NCBI GenBank assembly: GCA_963678705.1 | Contig: OY783208.1 | Coordinates: 17,929,486-17,993,485, forward strand | Length of the DNA: 64,000 nucleotides | Direction of reading: 5' to 3' | DNA from: Panorpa germanica | Taxonomy: Eukaryota > Arthropoda > Insecta > Mecoptera > Panorpidae | In this document: in pieces, positions 12,126 through 23,027 of the stretch | Layout: each line of letters starts with the position of its first letter | Numbering within the stretch: the first letter of the stretch is position 1 | Position numbers and translations under genes: made by a program | Notes under the pieces: generated by a model | Database searches by the model: none | The model's input: only the letters and a program-made list of their open reading frames with translations | What the model was told of the DNA's origin: nothing

Positions 12126-13202
12126 AATGGGCTTGTGTCCTTATTTTTTAGTTGTCGATTTTTCAATTGTTGATTGAAATTGATGTTCATAAATGTGTAT
12201 TGGTGTGTCTATTTTATTAAATATCTAAATATTGACGGAGATATAGCAATTAAAAGTATGAATTGTAGTTTTAGCGCTAGAAATGGTCGGCCATATTTGT
12301 ATGACGTGAAATGCATTTTAACGTCAGTTATTTGTTGAGTAGGTCAGTGCTGTGGTAATGTTCTGTAGCTGTTGGTAGTCAAATAATCAAGTCAAGTCAA
12401 CGAATAATAAGTTTTTATTTTATTTAACCCTGCTAAGGCAGACGCAATATTGAAATTTGAGTGCTCCTTGAAATAGCTGTAAATAATATTTGATATTTTG
12501 ATATATAAATACATATAGCAGAGATTTATGAGCTTTAAGGTTGGTAACCTTATACGAGGATTGTAATGTCACATGCACTTGGAATGTGTATAACGTCGAA
12601 TCCCTTTAATAATTAAAGAGACAACATGACTTTTTTAATTGTCAATATCTCTTAACATATAAGGAGTTCTTAAAAAAAATAATTAAACATTTGAGGTTCT
12701 AGTAACCCACTTTATCAATATATAGTACACTTTTGTAGAAATTAAGACATGGGACACATGCCTATTTAATTTTTTATAATAAGTAAAATAGTATTGATAA
12801 AGTTGGTTACTAGAACCTTACAGCTCATAAATCTCTGCTTTATGTACATATATATATCAAAATATCAAATATTATTTACAGCTATTTCAAGGAACAATAA
12901 AATTTCGATATTATGTCTGCTGTAATAGGGTTAAATAAAATAAAAACTTATTATTCTTTAACTTGACTTGATTATTTCGACTACAAACAGCTACAGAACA
13001 TTACCACAGCACTGACCTACTCAACAAATAACTGCGCTAGACCATTTCTGGCGCTAAAACTACAATTCAGATTTTTAATTGCTATATCTCCGTCAATATT
13101 TAGATATTTAATAAAATAGACACGCCAATACACATTTATTAACATTAATTTCAATCAACAATTGAAAAATCGACAACTAAAAAATGAGGACGCAAGCCCA
13201 TT
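12126..13202. mobile_element. Inverted pair of MITE M1 copies (large palindrome 1)
   Basis: A near-complete M1 copy runs 12126 to about 12765 on the plus strand. A second, partly deleted copy follows in the opposite orientation (about 12795-13202). Both outer ends carry the AATGGGCTTG-type terminus. The arms share roughly 380 bp, so the single strand could fold into a long hairpin. The same arrangement stands at 19301-20247 before ZF-C, so it was copied with the zinc-finger cassette. Confidence 0.75.
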
Positions 13203-14062
13203 TCTTAATTAATATCTTCACAGTCGATTAATTTAAATCATAATTTGCACAAACGTTACGAATTGTAACTGCCCAGCTTTCATCATGTTTAAAAAATTAT
13301 TTATAATAAAAACACAAAAAATTTTAGTAAAAATACATTAAACGCAAATGACGGCAAATATTGAATATAATTCTAAGAATTGATTCTTGGCTTAATGAAT
13401 AAAAAAGTACTGTGTTAATAGGCTTATGAAGTTCAATTCTATTGAGAGGTTTACACATAAATTAAAAAATACTTTGAAAATAGATATTGTATTACAACAA
13501 AATAAAGTTGACATCAATCATCGTATAAATATTCAGGTTCATAAATCCCGCCCGTCCTCGAACCATAAACGCATTTATAATAAAGAAAACTGAAATATCT
13601 TAATTTTGACAGCTCATTGTAAGGTTTTACTCAGTTCATCTTATTCTATTCATATTTTATAAAAAGATTTATAGAAGGCCGTAGATTTTTGAGAAAAGTG
13701 GTAAATTAATATATAAATACCCTACTATATTAAAATGAATTTTTATTTTACCTAATTAATTACTTTATATTTTAGGGAGTGAGAAACAAAATATTAAAAT
13801 GGTTATTGCCTTAAGGGTTTTAATCTTGCCTTTTATATAACCTTTATTTATTTAATTAATGTTTTACAAAGCATACATTTATTACATAAAAGCCTTTACG
13901 TTAATTTAGCTTACGTTCACTTATTTCTTATTATTATGTCACATAGTTTTGTTTCATTTCTTAAACACCTCAGATTTATTTTTATTAACATAGATTTTCT
14001 TATTTTTTTGTTGCTAAAATTTGTTTTTGTTTTTAGCAAACTTCAAAATTGTTTTACATATA
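13203..14062 (+). promoter_or_regulatory. ZF-cassette 5' module upstream of ZF-B
   Basis: This is closely similar to 20248-21119 and, more distantly, to 62755-63615. It should include the promoter, first non-coding exon and intron of the gene. The clear landmark is a pyrimidine-rich tract and acceptor (TTTGTTTTTAG at about 14036) 27 bp before the ATG. I cannot place the promoter. Confidence 0.5.
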
Positions 14063-15181
14063 ATGGAGAATTGCAAATTAGAACAAATAAAGCTAGAAGT
14101 TGATGTGGGATTAACTGAACCAATGACAACGTAAAATTTAAACGGAGATTACAAAATAGAAATAGAAGAAGGACGAGTCGAGAATGAAGCAGCGCTATGT
14201 GATGAAATAAAAACAGAATTAAAAAAAAAACCAGAATATATCTCAGATGAAGCTACATATTTACCCCGAGATGTTTACCTCATTAAGCTTGAAGTTCCAG
14301 AGCAACAACTTCAAAGTGAAATGAATAGGAAGATGAAGCCTTATATTTGTGATGTATGTAACAAATTATTGGAGTCTAAGACAGAAATCACAAAACATTT
14401 GCGGGTACATTCAGCAAAGAAACTACACTCTTGTAATACATGTAGTAAAATATTTGCTAATTCGTCAAATTTAAAACGACATAAAAACACACATTCAACG
14501 TTAGAACCATTTTCTTGCAACGAATGTAGTAAAACGTTCAGTCAATCGCATGATTTAAAACGACATAAAAATACACATTTAGACGTAAAACCATTTTCTT
14601 GTGACGAATGTAGTAAAACGTTCAGTCAATCGCATGATTTAAAACGACATAAAAATACACATTTAGACGTAAAACCATTTTCTTGTGACGAATGTAGTAA
14701 AACGTTCAGTCAATCGCATGATTTAAAACGACATAAAAATACACATTTAGACGTAAAACCATTTTCTTGTGACGAATGTAGTAAAACGTTCAGTCAATCG
14801 CATGATTTAAAACGACATAAAAATACACATTTAGACGTAAAACCATTTTCTTGTGACGAATGTAGTAAAACGTTCAGTCAATCGCATGATTTAAAACGAC
14901 ATAAAAATACACATTTAGACGTAAAAACATTTTCTTGTGACGAATGTAGTAAAACGTTCAGTCTATCGCATGATTTAAAACGACATAAAAATACACATTT
15001 AGAAGTAAAACCATTTTCTTGCGGCGAATGTAGCAAAACGTTCAGTCTATTATCTACTTTAAAAAAGCATAAAAACACACATTTAGTTATAAAACCATTT
15101 TCTTGTGACGAATGTAATAAAACTAAAATAATAATTTATCTATATATTAGGAATGATGTAGATCTGCAGAGGGATAGGTGA
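14063..15181 (+). pseudogene. Zinc-finger gene B, interrupted and chimeric
   Basis: The ancestral start at 14063 opens the same leader as ZF-C and ZF-F (M-E-N-C-K-L-E-Q-I-K), but codon 24 is TAA (14132-14134) where ZF-C has GAA. The next useful ATG is at 14321 and gives 286 residues starting at the first finger. Nine complete fingers follow; five share the helix Q-S-H-D-L-K-R and one has L-S-H-D-L-K-R. Linkers are mostly L-D-V-K-P. The last finger stops after C-D-E-C-N-K-T and runs into non-coding 3'-module sequence (K-I-I-I-Y-L-Y-I-R-N), so the end was made by a deletion that removed the remaining fingers. It could still make a leaderless finger protein from 14321, so loss of function is probable, not proven. 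Confidence 0.7.
14507..15105 (+). repeat. 84-bp tandem repeat encoding identical zinc fingers
   Basis: The 84-bp unit is one finger plus linker. Units start near 14507, 14591, 14675, 14759, 14843, 14927 and 15011. The first five or so are almost base-for-base identical, including third codon positions. That points to very recent expansion or gene conversion within ZF-B. Confidence 0.9.
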
Positions 15182-16118
15182 CGTTCTCTCGGAGAGCCCG
15201 AATAAATTCATGCGTAACTCTAGATTCCGGTAAATAATTATTATTCTTATTAATGTTTTTGAGACACTTGTACGCTTTGTATTGAACGCAAAACTGTCTT
15301 AGATCGGACCGATTAGCGAGGTTGATTAGTCCATATGACTAATCAATAGTTATATTTAACTGTTTTGCCTTTTTTTGTTATTAATGTTCATTATTTTATT
15401 AGCTGCTTTCTAATTTACGTCTTATATTTAAATTAGGTGGCTCTGCGAAATAACGTTTTAAAAATTAGGTAAAAAAGTTTAAATAATAAAAATAAATAAG
15501 AACTCATCCCGCAACTTATCCTTTAGCTCTCTCTGATTCCTTTTACACAATTAATAGGCGACTCAGGCAACATTCTCGCGTCAATTTAACTACCCCTTGA
15601 ATAATATCATACCCCATACCCCTGGTTCAACTATTAAAACTAAATCAAACCTTATTTATTTATTTATTTAATGTTTACCTTGCGGCATTACATTCTTCTG
15701 CCTTAGTACAATACATTTTATTTCTTAAATATATATCTATTTCCTTCTACCAAAAACAAAAACATAAATTCTACTAATATCTAAAAGAAAATACATGGTT
15801 TTGCACATTTTTAGAAAATAGCTTCAGCCTTCCTTATAGTTATTTCTGCCATCCATCTGTTCCCTTCCTTGCCCCCTTTTAAGAGCTGCCATATATTTAT
15901 CTCGCTTCTTACTTTTACCTTACAATCAAACTTAATGTGCCCAGTGTTTCGTCCTCCGTTCCGCACACTCTACACATTCTTTCCTCTCTACTATCCAGTA
16001 TCTGTCTGAATCAAACCTTATATTAATTCAACATTTAACTATATTCACTTAATTTGTATGTAACTAATTGTTTTTCATTTGTGAACTAATAAACATGTAT
16101 TCTAAATAAAAGAAGACA
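15125..16118 (+). repeat. ZF-cassette 3' module, copy 2
   Basis: This matches 10735-11935 closely, including CTCTCGGAGAGCCCG, the near-palindrome around 15343 and the terminal AATAAAAGAAGAC. It is fused directly to the broken last finger of ZF-B. The match ends at GAAGACAT, where the Mutator-like element begins. Confidence 0.7.
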
Positions 16119-19100
16119 TGCCTTTATCGTTCAAATATTCCTTCGGGTCAGGAAATTGCGGGTGAAGACGGGTTTTTTTTTTGAAGAAACACACATAGTC
16201 CAATTTCAATGTGTTAGTGTTACTGTGTTACACTAACACACGCTCATAAGTGCATGTTTATATAAAGTACAGTATGCGAAAGAATTTTTTATGACACTAT
16301 TTTATTGAAAATAATATATAAGTAAATTTTATAATTCAATTAAAAGAATTTTTAACTAAAATAATAAATTTATTTATAAAAATACAAGTTTGTTAGAAAT
16401 ATTTAGAATTTACAAAGAATTATTCTTTTTTATAATTTCTGGCAACAGAAAATCCATATAAAATTTCTTTAGTTTATTTTCCATTTCATTTATCCAGAAA
16501 TCATCATCTCGTCTTATCTGAAATAAACATTTATAATTTTTATAGTTATTTTGTTGTTATGATTGTCAATTCATTATAAGAAGTGTTATTAAAATTGAAC
16601 ACAATATTACATGATAATTTGTATGTTATACCTTTTCTACCATAAAGCCTAAAGGAGTCCAAAATATAAAATAACAATATTGTCTTCCTGTAATATGAAG
16701 CTGTCCCTGAATTTGATAGTAATATTTATGACTTCTTTTCAGTTGCATTAAATTGTTATTTATAACCGCGAAAGAAACCTTTTTCTTCAATATAGCGTCC
16801 ATTGGAGTCAGGTTGGAAACACTAGCTGGTAGCTTCCTTTTTTGGAAAAGTTTACCCTTTTTCCACCAATAAATTTAGCTACAACATTGTTATAACTTTC
16901 TGCAATATTGTTGTCCATATTCATTATAAGGCTTTCCGCATTATGCACTAATCGGTATGCACAACACAAAATATCGTCATAGAGACCACATTCCTTTAGT
17001 TCCGGAACAAAATCTTTCTCAACGAGCGTTCCTTTTTTACAAAAATATGTAGCACATTTTAAGTGGGACCCAAAAACATGATCTACGCTATTTATGATGT
17101 CAACTTTAAGCCCCTCAACTTTTTGTGCAGTTTCTACATCTTGCCCTATATGATGTTCTTTTGCGCACTGTACAGATATTCTAAGTCTATTTAAATTTTT
17201 AGCAAGAATAGTCCGTAATGATATAGGAATTAATAATTTCTTTGACGATATTTTCTTTTTAGATAATTCGCGAAGCCTTGTTTCATAATTTCGGAGGAGA
17301 TGGTTTTTGCATTCTAATTTTATGACCAACCTTGTTCCATAGGGTCGTTTCTCGATTAGTTTCTTATAAACGCTACTATCTCCATCTCCAACTAATCGTC
17401 TATACATAATACCATGCATTTCCATACTTCTGCAAAATCCTTCCACAATGATATCAGCCTCCATACTTGTTGATGTTCCGTTCCAATTTTTGAAGCATTT
17501 ATGTTCACCATATTCCGAATTTCTTGCACAGGTGCTGCATTACTTATTACGAATGCCAATAAATAATAATTTTCCAGTTCTTTTACCAACTATACAACCC
17601 TGAAATATAAACAAAACTGATTATTATGTTGGAATTACTTACTCTCCGCATATAGCATAATATACTTACAACTCCAGATGACGCATTATAGTTAACCTTG
17701 TAGGAACGCTTACACCATGAACCATCTGCAACTACAGTTATCTGCGGAATATCATTTTCGTCAACATCACCAATTTCTCATCTTCCAGATATGCGATTTA
17801 CGCTATTTTGAACATTCTCCATATAAAATTGACTGAGAATCAGAAAATATTTTAAAAAACATCGCTGTTACTTGTGAAATCTTATAGCTACAAAAAAACA
17901 ATGTACTAGACATGTGCGAATACCGCCTCCTTACATAGATTTCAGCATCTTCCATTGACTGCCATAATGTTTTAGTTATAACAGTTGAAACATATTCCTC
18001 ATTATTCTGGAATGTGTGTTGTGACATGCATGGTATATCCAGAACAGCAGTGATTTCCTTCAGATGTGATAAACCATTGCCAGTTGATATCATCGCTAAA
18101 GTTGCCGATGCGTTGACAGGTATTTGATCTATTCCAGATAAATCTTCTGAACAAATTTCGGCTGTTATATTACACATTTTACATTTTAAAAAGAATTTCG
18201 ATGCAAGACCGTATCTCTTTTCTCCAATTACTTCCATTTCAACAAATGAGCAATGGAAACTTTTATGATATCCAATATTTCTAATTTCGCGCATAAAATA
18301 TTGGATATCTATAATGCGTCTGCCAGTTACAATATTAGGTTTCGTAATATTGCTGGATTCCATAATTTCCATGTCCGGTGAGGACTCAAGCGTTTCTTTT
18401 TTGTCTTCTAATATTGAAGTAGATGCAACCGGCGACATTTCTTTAGCGTTCATGCTACTTTGTACCAAATTTCGTGGCGAAGATAATGCTTTTCTTTAAA
18501 ATAAAATATGATATTGAATAGTAATTATTGAATTTGATTTTAGTTGATTATTTTGTTAAAATACTTACCGCGCCTTTTCTAAATTTTTTCCTGGTTTAGT
18601 GCGTACGCTCAACCGCAATCGATTTTTAAAGCCTTTTCTATAACTCTTTTGAACTTCCATCGTTTGAATTCTATTAGCTATTGGTTTCAAATGCTGTTAT
18701 GGCTCCAGTATCTCACAATAAACAAAACATTTAATTTACCATCTCGAGACTCGAGACTGTACGCTATACCACTACTAACACAATTTTATCTATAACTGTA
18801 TATGTGTAACTTATAATATTAGCTTCTAAAATCCACCGCGTATGGCGCCTCTAAGCAGGTTGTAAATTTGTTAAAAAATGCATGTTTTTGTGCATTAGCT
18901 GCCAACGTATTCCTCTTTGCTTAAAGTTTAATAGTTCATTACTATAAAAGAATATTGTTAAGGAAGGTGCAATCTACGTTGTGGTTGAATCGCTTTTTCA
19001 ATATATCAAACCAAACTTAAGTTATATGCAGTTAAAAATTACCTAATTTCAAACTTAATTTTTAAATATTTCCAAAAAAAATATTTTTGTTTTATTTCAA

Positions 19101-19232
19101 CAACAACTTAGTTTTAACCTTTATTTATCATTTTGTAAACTTTTTTTCTTCAAATTTTGTATACTGTACTTACACGGCGTTGGCAGCCAACGCACTTTTT
19201 CCACTACAAAAATACTCACCGATGAATGCCCT
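16119..19232 (-). mobile_element. Decayed Mutator-like element inserted between cassettes
   Basis: The limits are taken from cassette alignment: the 3' module breaks off at GAAGACAT and resumes at CTACATTTTTAAGGCCC. About 95 bp present in copy 1 (11936-12003) is missing at the junction. I see no clear terminal inverted repeats or target-site duplication, so the boundaries are approximate. The coding remnant is described separately. The outer 300 bp on the left and 570 bp on the right show no gene. Confidence 0.5.
16410..18660 (-). pseudogene. Mutator-like transposase / YqaJ-type nuclease remnant
   Basis: Exon 1 is 18660-18569, exon 2 is 18493-17670, a third stretch starts at 17599, and further coding runs to 16632 and 16517-16410; most junctions have good GT/AG sites. 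Exon 2 contains G-R-R-I-I-D-I, paired Cys motifs (L-K-C-K-M-C) and S-T-G-N-G-L, as in insect Mutator-like transposase proteins. The third part has C-F-K-N-W-N-G and M-E-A-D-I-I-V-E-G-F. The end has Y-Y-Y-Q-I-Q-G-Q-L-H-I-T and C-Y-F-I-F-W-T-P, the pattern of a YqaJ/lambda-exonuclease-like nuclease. Damage: a frameshift near 17810, a TGA near 17780, TAA for a Tyr codon at 17540-17542, and a frame break with loss of sequence near 16820. The family names are from memory of conserved motifs. Confidence 0.65.
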
Positions 19233-19300
19233 TTACTACATTTTTAAGGCCCGGTAATGGTAAATGGTAAATTGTTAGTACGGCAATTTTAAAAATAAAC

Positions 19301-20247
19301 AATGGGCTTGTGTCTTAATTTTTTAGTTGTCGATTTTTCAATTGTTGATTGAAATTGATGTTAATAAATGTGTATTGGCGTGTCTATTTTATTAAATATC
19401 TAAATGTTGACGGAGATATAGCAATTAAAAGTATGAATTATTGTTTTAGCGCTAGAAATGGTCGGTCATATTTGTATGACGTGAAATGCATTTTAACGTC
19501 AGTTATTTTTTGAATAGGTCAGTGCTGTGGTAATGTTCTGTAGCTGTTGGTAGTCGAAATAATCAAGTAAAGTTAAAGAATAATAAGTTTTTATTTTATT
19601 TAATCCTGCTAAAGCAGACATATTATTATTTATTGTTTTATTATTCCTTGAAATAGCTGTAAATAATATTTGATATATAAATACATATAGCAGAGATTTA
19701 TGAGCTGTAAGGTTTTTAACCTTACACAAGGATTGTGATGTCACATGCACTTGGAATGTGTACAACGTTGAATCCCTTTAATAATTAAAGAAACAAAATG
19801 ACTTTTTTAATTGTTAATATCTCCTAAACATATAAGGAGTTATTAAAAAATAATTGAACATTTTAGGTTCTAGTAACCAACTTTATCAATATATAGTACA
19901 CTTTTATAGAAAATAGAAATTTACTGCTATTTCAAGGAACAATAAAATTCCAATATTATGTCTGCCGTAACAGGGTTAAATAAAATAAAAACATATTATT
20001 CTTTAACTTGACTTGATTATTTCGACTACAAACAGCTACAGAACATTACCACAGCAATCGCCTACTCAACAAATAACTGCGCTAGACCATTTCTAGCGCT
20101 AAAACTACAATTCAGATTTTTAATTGCTATATCTCCGTCAATATTTAGATATTTAATAAAATAGACACGCCAATACACATTTATTAACGTCAATTTCAAT
20201 CAACAATTGAAAAATCGACCACTAAAAAATGAGGACGCAAGCCCATT
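19301..20247. mobile_element. Inverted pair of MITE M1 copies (large palindrome 2)
   Basis: This has the same head-to-head architecture as 12126-13202. The plus-oriented copy runs to about 19919 and the inverted copy from there to 20247, with outer termini AATGGGCTTGTGTC and GACGCAAGCCCATT. The flanks (GGCCCGGTAATGG to the left, the ZF 5' module to the right) are also shared, so this is a segmental copy, not an independent insertion. Confidence 0.75.
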
Positions 20248-21119
20248 TCTTAATTAATATATTCACAGTCGATTAATTTAAATCATAATTTGCACAAACG
20301 TTACGAATTGTAACTGCCCAGCTTTCATCATGTTTAAAAAATTATTTATAATAAAAACACAAAAAATTTTAGTAAAAATACATTAAACGCAAATGACGGC
20401 AAATTTTGAATATAATTTTGAGAAATGATTCTTGGCTTAATGATTAAAAAAGTACTGTGTTAATAGGCTTATGAAGTTCAATTTTATTGAGAGGTTTACA
20501 CATTAATTAAAAAATACTTTGAAAATAGATTGTATTACAACAAAATAAAGTTGACATCAATCATCGTATAAATATTCACGTTCATAAATCCCGCCCGTCC
20601 TCGAACCATAAACGCATTTATAATAAAGAAAACTGTAATATCTTAATTTTGACAGCCCATTGTAAGGTTTTACTCAGTTCATCTTATTCATATATTTTAT
20701 AAAAACACATATTTTATAAAAAGATTAATAGAAGGCTGTAGATTTTTGAGAAAAGTGGTAAATTAATATATTAATACCCTATTATATTAAAATGAATTTT
20801 TATTTTACCTAATTAATTACTTTATATTTTAGGGAGTAAGAAACAAAATATTAAAATGGTTATTGCCTTAAGGGTTTTAATCTTGCCTTTTATATAAACT
20901 TTATTTATTTAGTTAATATTTTACAAAGCATACATTTATTACATAAAAGCCTTTACGTTAATTTAGCTTACGTTCACTTATTTCTTATTATTATGTCACA
21001 TAGTTTTGTTTCATTTCTTAAACACCTCAGATTTATTTTTATTAACATAGATTTTCTTATTTTTTTGTTGCTAAAATTTGTTTTTGTTTTTAGCAAACTT
21101 CAAAATTGTTTTACATATA
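20248..21119 (+). promoter_or_regulatory. ZF-cassette 5' module upstream of ZF-C
   Basis: This is nearly collinear with 13203-14062. Small differences include an extra ACACATATTTTATAA near 20705. It carries the TTTGTTTTTAG acceptor at about 21093, so the coding exon starts 27 bp before the ATG. The promoter and first exon must lie in this module or beyond the MITE pair. Confidence 0.5.
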
Positions 21120-22487
21120 ATGGAGAATTGCAAATTAGAACAAATAAAGGTAGAAGTTGATGTGGGGTTAACTGAACCAATGAAAACGGAAAATTTAAGC
21201 AAATGTGTGGAAATAGACATAAAAGAAGAACGAATCGTCAAAGAAGCAGCGCTATATGATGAAATAAAATCAGAATTTAAAAAAGAACCAGAATATAACT
21301 CAGATGAAGCTGCACATCTACCCCGAGATGATTACTTCATAAAGCTTGAAGTTCCAGAGCAACAACTTCAAAGTGAAATGAATACGAGCCTGAAGCCTTA
21401 TATCTGTGATGTATGTAACAAATTGTTGGACTCTGAGGCTGAAATCGGAAAACATTTGCGTGTACATTCAGCAAAAAAACTACACTCTTGTAATACATGT
21501 AGTAAAATATTTGCTAATTCGTCAAATTTAAGACGACATAAAAACATTACACATTTAGGTCTAAAACCTTTTTCTTGTGACGAATGTAGTAAAACGTTCA
21601 GTCGATCGCATGATTTAAAACGACATAAAAACACTCATTTACTTGTAAAACCATTTTCTTGTGACGTTTGTAGTAAAACATTAAGTAGTTCTTTGGGTTT
21701 AAAGCAACATAAAACTAGACATCTAAGTAAAAGGCCATTTTCTTGCAATGAATGTAGTAAAACGTTCATTAGTCCATCGCTTTTAAAGCTACATCAAAAC
21801 ACACATTTAGTTGTAAAACCATTTTCTTGCAATGAATGTAGTAAAACGTTCATTAGTCCATCGTTTTTAAAGCTACATAAAGACACACATTTACTGGTAA
21901 AACCATTTTCTTGTGACGAATGTAGTAAAACATTCAGTAGATCAACTCATTTAAAACGACATAAAAACAGACTTTTAGCTGTAAACCCGTTTTCTTGCGA
22001 CAAATGTAGTAAATCGTTTTATAGTTCATCGGATTTAAAACGACATAAAAACACACATTTAGGTCTAAGACAATTTTCTTGTGATGAATGTAGTAAATCG
22101 TTCAGCCATTCTTCAAATTTAAAACAACATAAAAACACACATTTACTTGTAAAACCATTTTCTTGCGACAAATGTAGTAAATCGTTTAATAGTTTATCGG
22201 ATTTAAAACAACATAAAAACACACATTTACTTGTAAAACCATTTTCTTGTGACGAATGTAGTAAAACATTCAGTAGTTCTTTGGGTTTAAAGCTACATCA
22301 AAACAGACATTTAGCTGTAAACCCGTTTTCTTGCGACAAATGTAGTAAATCGTTTAATAGTTCATCGGATTTAAAACGACATAAAAACACACATTTAGGT
22401 CTAAAACCATTTTCTTGTGATTTATGTAATATATGTTTCTCAACTGCAGGTAATCTAAAGAATCAGCAAAAACGTAATTTACATTAG
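21120..22487 (+). CDS. C2H2 zinc-finger protein C (intact cassette member)
   Basis: The chosen start gives 455 residues; an upstream in-frame ATG at 21078 lies before the splice acceptor and is rejected. Residues 1-95 form the family leader: acidic, with IKVE, IKEE, IKSE, KKEPE and IKLE motifs and a conserved H-L-P-R-D-D-Y-F-I-K block. About 13 fingers follow. The first two (C-D-V-C-N-K-L-L and C-N-T-C-S-K-I-F) are conserved between cassettes; the middle ones differ in their helices. Finger 7 has lost its second zinc histidine (H-K-N-R-L-L) and the last is degenerate (N-Q-Q-K-R-N). Linkers are L-x-V-K/N-P or L-G-L-K-P. It is likely a sequence-specific nuclear regulator; the target is unknown. 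Confidence 0.87.
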   Translation: MENCKLEQIKVEVDVGLTEPMKTENLSKCVEIDIKEERIVKEAALYDEIKSEFKKEPEYNSDEAAHLPRDDYFIKLEVPEQQLQSEMNTSLKPYICDVCNKLLDSEAEIGKHLRVHSAKKLHSCNTCSKIFANSSNLRRHKNITHLGLKPFSCDECSKTFSRSHDLKRHKNTHLLVKPFSCDVCSKTLSSSLGLKQHKTRHLSKRPFSCNECSKTFISPSLLKLHQNTHLVVKPFSCNECSKTFISPSFLKLHKDTHLLVKPFSCDECSKTFSRSTHLKRHKNRLLAVNPFSCDKCSKSFYSSSDLKRHKNTHLGLRQFSCDECSKSFSHSSNLKQHKNTHLLVKPFSCDKCSKSFNSLSDLKQHKNTHLLVKPFSCDECSKTFSSSLGLKLHQNRHLAVNPFSCDKCSKSFNSSSDLKRHKNTHLGLKPFSCDLCNICFSTAGNLKNQQKRNLH

Positions 22488-22720
22488 GTTGAGTAAGTCG
22501 TTTTTACATTTCCTAACTTAACTTGTGTTTATACTTGTATTAGTTTTACTCTTAGCTTATTTAATAAACATTGGTAGGAAGACAAAGGACACTGAACCGC
22601 TTTTATGTGGTAAGGGACATCCTTTTCTTCTTAGTTAATTTTGTTAATGGTTTGTACTACATCTTTAGATGTAAAATAATAATTTATCTATATATAAGGA
22701 ATGATGTAGATCTGCAGAGG
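22488..22720 (+). other. 3' UTR / 3' module of ZF-C, cut by Copia
   Basis: AATAAAC at about 22562 is a plausible polyadenylation signal. The sequence then follows the cassette 3' module (TAAAATAATAATTTATCTAT, then GATCTGCAGAGG) and is interrupted exactly where the Copia LTR begins at 22721. Confidence 0.55.
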
Positions 22721-22924
22721 TGTTATATTTAGCAGAGATAAACTATTAATTTATATTAATCAGGTTTATTATATTTAATTAGATGTACACATGCGTTATG
22801 ATGTCACAGAGTATATAATTACATAGTAGGACGGTATTACAGAGTACAGTATTAGCGAGTGTAAAAAGAAAGATAGAATGGTAGTAGTGTCAAACCCTAG
22901 AGGGCGCTAAATTTAAATCCAACA
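22721..22924 (-). repeat. Copia 3' long terminal repeat (about 204 bp)
   Basis: Read on the minus strand it starts TGTTGGATTTAAA and ends AAATATAACA, giving the usual TG...CA ends. A purine-rich tract (TTTAGAGGGAG) immediately precedes it, as expected of a polypurine primer. Confidence 0.8.
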
Positions 22925-23027
22925 CTCCCTCTAAATTTAGACATTCTAACAACAAATTATAATTAATTGAGTGTCAAAAAAAATATGAAAATATTAATCA
23001 AGTTATACTACAAGATATTCTAACATA

